Origin: Cyanophora paradoxa | Lineage: Eukaryota; Glaucocystophyceae; Cyanophorales; Cyanophoraceae | Direction: 5' to 3' | Assembly (NCBI GenBank): GCA_004431415.1 | Contig: QPMI01000444.1 | Coordinates: forward strand, 186,001-250,000 | Length of the DNA stretch: 64,000 nucleotides | Shown here: piece after piece, positions 57,490-64,000 of the stretch | How positions within the stretch are numbered: the first letter of the stretch is position 1 | Layout: every line of letters starts with the position of its first letter | Notes under the pieces: model-generated | Databases searched by the model: none | What the model saw: only the letters and a program-made list of their open reading frames with translations | What the model was told of the DNA's origin: nothing | Position numbers and translations under genes: made by a program

Positions 57490-60337
57490 ATGGCGGACCC
57501 GGAGTCCACAGGTGCGTCGGGAGGCCCGCCGTGATCGCAAAACTCCGCAGCGCGCTCCTCGCGCGCCCAGTACCGCTCCTTCGGTCGCCGACGCTGTCGC
57601 GCTCCCAGGACCGCCCGACAGGGCGAAGGGCGGCGGTCCTAGCTGGATCTCCTTGAAGGTGCAGGAGTTCAGGGAACAGGTCGGCACGCTCAAGTCAGCG
57701 CCGGTGCGCTTTTGATCCAGGCCCGCTGTGCCCCGCTGAGGGCCTTCGTCGCAGCGGGAGCTCTGGCTCACGTACTTCCTGAAGTTTCTCGAATCCTACG
57801 CGTACTTCGGTGCGCAGCGGCCGCGCCTAACCGCCGCGCCGCCCGCGCCCGCCAGCTAACAGCGCGGCGCAGCGGTCTCGTACATCTTCGTCATCTATCT
57901 CAGCGACGAGTTCGGTTTCAGCGATGCGGAGGCGGGCTGGATCTACGGTGCGCGTCGCCAGCCGTCGGGGCGGGCCGGTTGGTGCACTCGGAGCCGGCTG
58001 ACGGCTCGGGGCGGCCGCGGGCAGGCCTGTACGGGACGATCTACGCGGTCGCAGCGATGTTCATGGGCGCCGTGCGGCCGCCCTCGTTCCGTGCCCGCCG
58101 CGGCCCGCAGGCCCCCTGACGGCCGGGGGCAGGTGGTGGACAACCTGGGCGTGCGGCGCTCGCTGATCATGGGCGGGCTCGTGCTCACCTTCGCGCGGCT
58201 CGCCCTCGCCCTCACCGCCTCCCGCACCGTCATCTACGTCATCGTCTTCGGCGTCCTCCCCGTCGGCAGGCCCGCCCCGCCCCGCCCTGCCCCGCCCTGC
58301 CCCCGCCGCCCCGCCCCCGCCAGGGGATCGACGTGGTACCGTACCCCCCGCAGCTCCCTCGGCATCCCCGTCATGGCGACCGGCATCCGGCGCTACACGA
58401 ACGACGCGAACCGCGCGTTCGGGTACTCCCTCTTCTACATCGCCATGAACTTCAGGTACCCCCCCGCGTCCTTCCCCCCCACCCGCCGCGCGGCCGCTCA
58501 GAGCCTCGCAGCGCCTTCGTCGCGGGGCTGCTGGTGGACGCGTTCCGCTACGTGTTCGGCGTGCCGGACCCGCACGCGCGCCGCGCCGAGCTCGCCGCCG
58601 CCGCCAACGGCACGGCCCCCGCCGCCTCCACCTACCGCCCGGGCCAGCTGGTGGTCTCCTTCACTGCGGCGGCGGGGTCGGGCGAGCCCGGGATGACGGG
58701 CTACCGCTGGCTCGTGCTCTCCGCGGCGGCCTCGACGGCCCTCTTCCTCGTCCTGGCCGCGCTCTTCGTGCGGGAGATCGAGGTCAACGACGCCGGCGGC
58801 GCCGGCGTCACCGCGTTCACCCCCAAGCGCTCCAACCCGCTCCGCCTCGCCCGCGAGATCTTCACCACCCGCCGGCCCGCCCCCGCCCCTCCGCCCGCCC
58901 CGCCCCGCCTTCCCTGGCGCCGGCGCCGGCTGACGGACCGGCCGGCAGCTTCTGGCGCTTCATCCTCCTCATCATCCTCCTCGTCGGCGTCCGCTCCGTC
59001 CTCCGCCACCTCGGTACCCCCACTCTTCTCCCCCATACACACCGTACCCCCCCATCGAGCGCCGCCCCTGCAGACACGACGTTCCCGAAGTACGCGACGC
59101 GGGAGATCGGGCCGAGCTTCCCCTACGGGACCATCATCTCCATCAACCCCCTTCTCATCATCTTCCTCGTACCCCTCGTCACCGCCTTCTACTACAGGCG
59201 CCCCGCCCCGCCCCGCCCCGCCCCGCCCTCCGTCGTCGCCGCTCCCGCGTGGAGTGACCCCGGCCCTCCGCCCCTTCTCCCTTCCTTCGCGCGCAGCCGC
59301 TCCACCCCCTTCGAGTGCATCACCACCGGTGCCCGAAGCCCTGCACAGCCGCGCGCCACCCGCGTTCTCCCTCTCACCCGCGCGCTTTGCCGGCAGGCGT
59401 CTTCATCACGGCCGCCTCGCCCTTCTTCCTCGTGATCGGCCCCTACTACGGCACCGCAGTCGGCGCGCCCCGCCCGCCCGCCCGCCCGCCGCCCCGGCCC
59501 GCCCGTTCGCGTGACTTTGCGGCCGCGCAGTCTTCATCCTGACGCTCTCGGTCGGGGAGGCGATCTGGTCGCCGCGGCTGTACGAGTACACGTGCACGAT
59601 CGCCCCCGTGGGGCGGGAGGGCACGTACCAGTCGCTGGCGATCGTCCCCCTCTTCGCCGCCAAGCTCCTCGTCGGCGGCGTCTCCGGCATCCTCCTCGAC
59701 ACCTTCTGCCCCCTCGTCCGCCCCGCCCACGCCCGGCCGCTATCCGAGCCCCGCTCACGCCGGGCCTGGCTCGCCGGGGCGCGCAGGAGGGCCCGCGGAA
59801 CTCGCGGGTGATGTGGCTCCTCGTCGGCGTCTTCGCCATCGTCTCCCCCTTCCTCATGCTCCTCCTCCGCGGCGTCATCGAGAAGCGCGTACCCCCCGCG
59901 GCCCCCCCCCCCCTCTGCCCTCCCCGCCCCTCTCCTCACGCGCCCCGCCCCGCCCCGCCCCGCAGGAAGGACCCCGGGGAAGACTGGAGCGACGCCGGGG
60001 CGGAGCCGCCCGAGCGGCCGGCCAGCGCTCCCGTCGCCCCGTGCGCCCTCCGCTCCGCCCCACTCGCCTTTGGCCTGACAGGCGGCGCAGGGGCGAAGGG
60101 CAGGCGGAGCCGCCCGGCGGGGCGGGCCTCCGCCCCGCAGCGGCGGCGGGGGGCGAGGGGCGGGGGTCCTCTCCTCCGCCGGCGGCCCCGGCGCTGGCGC
60201 AGGCGCCGGGCGGGGCGGGGCGGGTGGCGCTGCCGAAGCCCGTGGGGGCCGCGGTCGAACTGCGCGCCCCGAAGAAGGGGGCAGCGCCGGGGGGCGGTAC
60301 ACTCCTCTCCGTCGACAACGAGTTCGAGGGGCGATAG
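57490..60337 (+). CDS. MFS transporter, possibly POT/PTR-like
   Basis: ATG 57490 gives MADPEST, spliced to GPPDRAKGGGPSWISLKVQE. About twelve membrane segments follow on short exons: LWLTYFLKFLESYAYFAVSY, VSYIFVIYLSDEFGFSDAEA, LYGTIYAVAAMFMGAVVD with the MFS motif GxxxDNLGVRR, FARLALALTASRTVIYVIVF, TGIRRYTNDANRAFGYSLFY then IAMNF, LVLSAAASTALFLVLAALFV, FWRFILLIILLVGVRSVLRH, ISINPLLIIFLVPLVTAFYY, VFITAASPFFLVIGPYYGTA, SLAIVPLFAAKLLVGGVSGI and VMWLLVGVFAIVSPFLMLLL. The FGYSLFYIAMN segment and the FLESYAYF start recall proton-coupled oligopeptide transporters, but the ExxER signature is not evident, so the substrate is open. The tail is cytosolic, ending VDNEFEGR with TAG at 60335-60337. Confidence 0.85.
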
Positions 60338-60637
60338 CGCCCGCACCTCGAGCTCGCCCCTGCTGCTCGTGTTCTTGAAAGCTTCTTTAAGCAGGCTGCG
60401 CACCATCCCCGTCCATCGGATCGATCGGAGCTCGAGCACAAACGCAAGCGCTAGCGAGCTTGCAAGCTTCGGGCTGCTTGGGCGGGTGTTTGTTAGGGCG
60501 CTGTGAATTTTGCAAATTTTCGAATTTTTGGACCTACTTTTCGGCCGCACGGGTACGAGTGCAAAGCCCGCCTTGCTGGCAGCAGTCGACGTCGACTTCT
60601 CTCCTCAGCCGTCATCGACTCGCCTGCTTTACCCACG
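60338..60637. promoter_or_regulatory. intergenic region between the two MFS genes
   Basis: 300 bp between the TAG of the first transporter and the ATG of the second. AT-richer around 60500-60545 (GAATTTTGCAAATTTTCGAATTTTTGG). No element recognised. Confidence 0.35.
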
Positions 60638-62087
60638 ATGTCGGACAAGAACAATAGCCACGTCCGCGTGGCGCCGAACGCCCCGGCAGCCGGGGGCGAC
60701 CGAACCACCAAGTCCCTTGACGCCGGCGAGCCCGCGAAGAATACGTGGGCCCGCGTGATTCACCGCACCCAGAGCGCCCCCGATGCCGGCACGGGGAAGC
60801 ACTACTCGGTCCGCCGCGGCGCCGAACGCCCGCCCGCCCGTCCAGCAGGCGCCCGTCACGCCCGCGTCCCCGCCCGAGCAGATGGCGGAGGTCGTGGAGA
60901 TGGTGGTGAAGATGAAGCGGATGGCGGTGCACGCGCACTCGCTGTACGGCTCGAGCCGGCTGAACTACATGCGGAACCCAGTGGTGCGGCGGCGCGCGAG
61001 CGCCCAGGTGGACGAGCGGACGCCGCTGCTGGCGGGGAAGCCGGCCCCGCTGGCCATCCCCTCCGGGGCCGAGCTCTCCTTCTGGGGCCGCCGTGCGCCC
61101 CGCCAGCCCGACCCGCGCCCCAGCGCCCCGCGAGCTCGAGGCTCACCCGCCGGCCCCGCCCCGCCGCAGTGTGCTCGCCGGAGTCGCTCTTCGCGCGCGT
61201 GGCGGTGATCATCCTCGCCTGCGCCCTCGTCATCGCTTCCGCCCACGGTCCGCCCCCGCCCCCCGACCCGCTGCCCCCGCTGCCCCCGGGGTCGACGCGC
61301 GGGGCCGGCAGAGTACGACATGGTCGGCGCGGTGGAGAAGGACCTCGAGGCGCAGCTGCATGTCGGGCCCGACCGCTTCTCCTGGTTCTACTCCTGGTAC
61401 TCCATCCCCAACATGTTCCTCGGTGCCGTGCCGTACCCCCCCCCCCCCAACCCCCTTCCCCCCCCCCCGGCCCACTCTCACCCCCCGCCGCAGTGCTGAT
61501 CAACGGGATGCTGATCGACAAGATCGGGCTCCGCCTGGCGACGCTCATCTTCGCGACGTTCGTGGGGGCCGGCGGCGTCATCTTCGCCATGGCGACGGCC
61601 GCCGGCTCCTTCACCGGCGCCCTCGCCGGCCGCATGGTCTACGCCCTCGGCTCCGAGACCATGTACGTCGCCCAGAACAGCCTCCTCGGCCACTGGTTCC
61701 CCGGTGCGCCCGCTCTGTTCTAGAGGCCCCGCCGGGACCTAACAGAGCGGCGCGGGCGCGGGGACCAGGGAACAGCGTGATGATGGGGATGGGGACGATG
61801 GCGATCCGGCTGGGCAGCTACCTCGCCTTCACCGGCTCCTCCGTCGCCCTCCGCGCCGCCGGCGGCTCCGTCCTCGGGCCCGTCTGGCTCGGCGCCGGCA
61901 GCTGCCTCCTCTGCCTCCTCGGCGCTATCCTGTACTTTGGCCTCGATTACCTCGCCGAGAAGGCCCGCCCCCCGTACCCCCTCCGCATCCACCCCCCTTC
62001 CTGCCCCGCTGAGGGCCCCCGCGCAGTCCGCCAACAACGGCACGACGCCGAGCCATGACCCCGAGGAGGTGATCCCTCTACCCCCTC

Positions 62088-62134
<47 letters not shown>

Positions 62135-63142
62135 CCGTACCGGGGGTGCAGCCGGCGGGGTCGCTGCTGGACTCGCTGCGGCTGCCGGCGCGCTACTGGG
62201 TGTCGGTGACGTGCGCGGTCGTCATGTACTCGGCCTACTGCCCCTTCCAGTCCTTCTCCACCGAGTTCCTCCAGGTGGTGCGCGCGCCCGCCCCGTCCCG
62301 CCCCGTCCCGTCCCGCCCTGGAGCGCGCGCTGAATTCGTGCGCCCGCCTTCCCGCCGCAGGCGTACAGGATGACTGCGGAGGAGGCGCAGTGGACGGTCT
62401 CCCTGCTGCCCCTCACCTCCCTCGCCCTCTCCATCCCCGTCGGCCTCGCCGTCGACAAGGCGCGCCCCGCGCCCCCGCGGGCCCCCCGTACCCCCCCTGA
62501 CCCGTGCCCCCCACCAGTTCGAGCGGCACGTGCCGATCGTGATCGGGTGCTGCCTGGCGGCCATCCCCCTCTTCTACGTGCCCATCTTCTGCCCGTCCGT
62601 CCCCCCGGCGCCCGTGTACGCGGCCATGGGCCTCCTCTTCACGGTGCGGTACCCCCCCCCCCCCCCCCCGCCGCTCGCCCGGATCGCGTCGGGTCGGATC
62701 GGGTCTGAGGCGGGAGCAGGTGTTCCCGTCGGCGATCTGGCCGGCGATCACGCTGACGATCCCCCCGAAGAAGCTCGGCGCCGCCTTCGGCATGTCCAGC
62801 GCCGTCCGTACCCCCCGGCACCCCTTCCCGCACGCCCCGCGCCGGCCCCTGACCTCTGGCTCGGCCCCTCGATCCCCGCCCCCCGCAGCTGATCAACCTG
62901 GCGCTCTTCTGCTCGTACCAGGCGGTCGGCGCCATCGACGATATCACCGGGCGCCCCGGTCCGGCCCCGCCCCGCCCCGCCCCGCCCGGCTTCCTCCGAC
63001 CCGTCTCCGGGGCGCAGGGGACGCGTCGTTCTACTACTGCGGGCTGAGCCTCGTCGGCGCCCTCTGCGCCCTCGCCTGGGTCCTCCTCCCCGCCGCCCCC
63101 GCCCCCGAGGAGCACTCCGCCCGCGCCACCCCGGCCGCCTGA
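60638..63142 (+). CDS. MFSD1: MFSD1-like lysosomal MFS transporter
   Basis: MFSD1 exports dipeptides from lysosomes in animals. ATG 60638 starts MSDKNNSHVRVAPNAPAAGG; a cytosolic N-terminus of over 100 residues includes VDERTPLLAGKP, an ExxxLL sorting motif. Membrane exons follow: LFARVAVIILACALVIASAH, DRFSWFYSWYSIPNMFLG, VLINGMLIDKIGLRLATLIF with the loop motif GxLxDxxGxR, GVIFAMATAAGSFTGALAGR, GSETMYVAQNSLLGHWFPG, VWLGAGSCLLCLLGAILYFG, YWVSVTCAVVMYSAYCPFQS, WTVSLLPLTSLALSIPVGLA, HVPIVIGCCLAAIPLFYVPI, VFPSAIWPAITLTIPPKKLG and CGLSLVGALCALAWVLLPAA. TGA at 63140-63142. The WYSIPN and ETMYVAQN segments are characteristic of the MFSD1 branch. One intron carries a 44-base C run. Family MFS is sure; the MFSD1 subtype is likely. 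Confidence 0.85.
62089..62132. repeat. 44-base poly-C run inside an intron
   Basis: An uninterrupted run of C within an intron of the MFSD1-like gene. Its length is a likely spot for sequencing or assembly error. Shorter C runs sit in introns near 35160 and 61440. Confidence 0.9.
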
Positions 63143-64000
63143 GCCGCCGCCCCCGGCCCGCACCGGCCAGCGGCCGAGGGGACGGGCGATGCGCGTGTAC
63201 AGATTCGATTATCTTCGTGTGCGCTTTGGTAGAGCCAAGTCGTCGTCGTTGCAGCTCATGCTGAGACGTCGACGTCACAGTGTGCAGTTTTTATATATTT
63301 TGGCATTTCCAGTTCGGGGAACTTCCCGCCCCCCGGGTTCCTTTTCTTCAAGTTTCGGCCCTGATGCCGCCATGATTTGCAGTTGGTATAAGAACTAGGA
63401 CATCGCAGCTGCAGTACCGCAGCCCTGGCAGTAAATATGCATAATCAGTCAAGATTTCAGATTCAGCAATAATTTCTGTCTTTGACATTTTCATTTCGAT
63501 AACGAATATCGGCCGGAGTCGATCATGATCAGCCGCTGGGCTCTGAGGCGCTTAGCGGCTGGCCATGGCTCGCTCGCGATACCAGTATCGATCGGGATCG
63601 GGTTCACGCGCTCATGCATGCAGCCGTAACTAGCTAAAGAGACCCCCGGGCCCAATGGCGCCGCGGCGCAGCGCGCGCGCTGCAGATCAAATTAAATTTG
63701 AGAGTGCTGCAGCTGCTAACTCCGAAACCGAAATCAAAGCTCGAAGAGACGCGTGTTGGCCTGCTGTCGTGTTGCTCGTACGCGTCGCGCGAAATTTTTT
63801 TGAAGGGCCGGCAACGTGGGGTACGGGCGTCGGGTATCTCTGGCACCCTCCCGGCCCACAACAAGCAACCGCGCGACGCTGTGAAGCTGCGTCACCCCAG
63901 CGAGCTGTAACGCGCAACAAACACCGCTCCCCGCCCCGAGCTGCGCGGTTGACCGGATGGTGAGCTGGCGCGGACGCGTTCTATCCTGAGCGCGCGGCTT
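63143..64000. other. intergenic region at window end
   Basis: About 860 bp after the MFSD1-like stop. AT-richer, with ATATATTTTGGC near 63291 and GATC/CGAT palindromes. No gene recognised; two short open frames near 63640-63960 overlap on opposite strands and lack any domain. Confidence 0.45.

Noticed and set aside
57490-60337. Confident naming of the first MFS gene as a peptide transporter
   Set aside because: Only parts resemble POT proteins and the ExxER signature was not found, so only MFS is claimed.
1-64000. tRNA and rRNA genes
   Set aside because: I looked for B-box-like GGTTCGA strings with a matching A box and for rRNA-like blocks and found none convincing; a tRNA search program would be decisive.

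Overview
The window is nuclear DNA of a GC-rich unicellular eukaryote, probably an alga or other protist. The evidence is dense, very short spliceosomal introns (about 35-70 nt, usually GTGCGCC...CTGAC...GCGCAG, with a visible GC-AG class), an organelle-targeted BolA, an mTERF, an RWP-RK regulator, a two-cyclase adenylyl cyclase, an adiponectin-receptor-type PAQR, MEMO1, FANCI and an MFSD1-type carrier. The lineage cannot be fixed from the window; a haptophyte or stramenopile is possible. Exons are strongly GC-biased and intergenic DNA is much more AT-rich. Stops are therefore rare in GC-rich frames and many long open frames are antisense shadows. All gene models below were spliced by eye from domain continuity, so exon edges in low-complexity parts are approximate.

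Layout. 0.1-0.9 kb (-) BolA with a presequence. About 1.2-2.5 kb (+) leucine-rich-repeat protein running without a clear gap into 2.6-7.0 kb (+) a PWWP plus HMG-box chromatin protein. 8.0-10.2 kb (-) F-box/LRR. 10.9-11.9 kb (-) unknown. 12.2-13.8 kb (+) MEMO1. 14.7-21.3 kb (-) adenylyl cyclase. 22.0-23.2 kb (+) unknown low-complexity protein. 24.0-25.6 kb (-) PAQR. 25.8-27.2 kb (+) F-box/LRR. 28.1-30.2 kb (+) DUF726/TMCO4-like hydrolase. 30.5-32.9 kb (+) mTERF. 33.9-44.8 kb (+) a giant Ser/Thr kinase-ATPase-GAF-histidine kinase-receiver protein. 44.8-49.3 kb gene-poor, AT-richer DNA with two candidate non-autonomous transposons. 49.3-50.9 kb (+) RWP-RK. 50.9-52.9 kb gene-poor. 52.9-57.4 kb (-) FANCI. 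57.5-60.3 kb (+) and 60.6-63.1 kb (+) two MFS transporters.

There is no operon logic. Several gene pairs are divergent over short gaps (BolA/LRR, unknown/MEMO1, cyclase/unknown, PAQR/F-box, FANCI/MFS) and may share promoters. Functionally the window mixes signalling (cyclase, hybrid kinase, PAQR), protein turnover (F-box/LRR), chromatin and transcription (PWWP-HMG, RWP-RK), DNA crosslink repair (FANCI), organelle maintenance (BolA, mTERF) and transport. The most unusual items are the adenylyl cyclase, whose two catalytic halves look swapped relative to the animal enzyme, the five-module hybrid kinase, the PWWP+HMG combination, and the GC-AG intron class.
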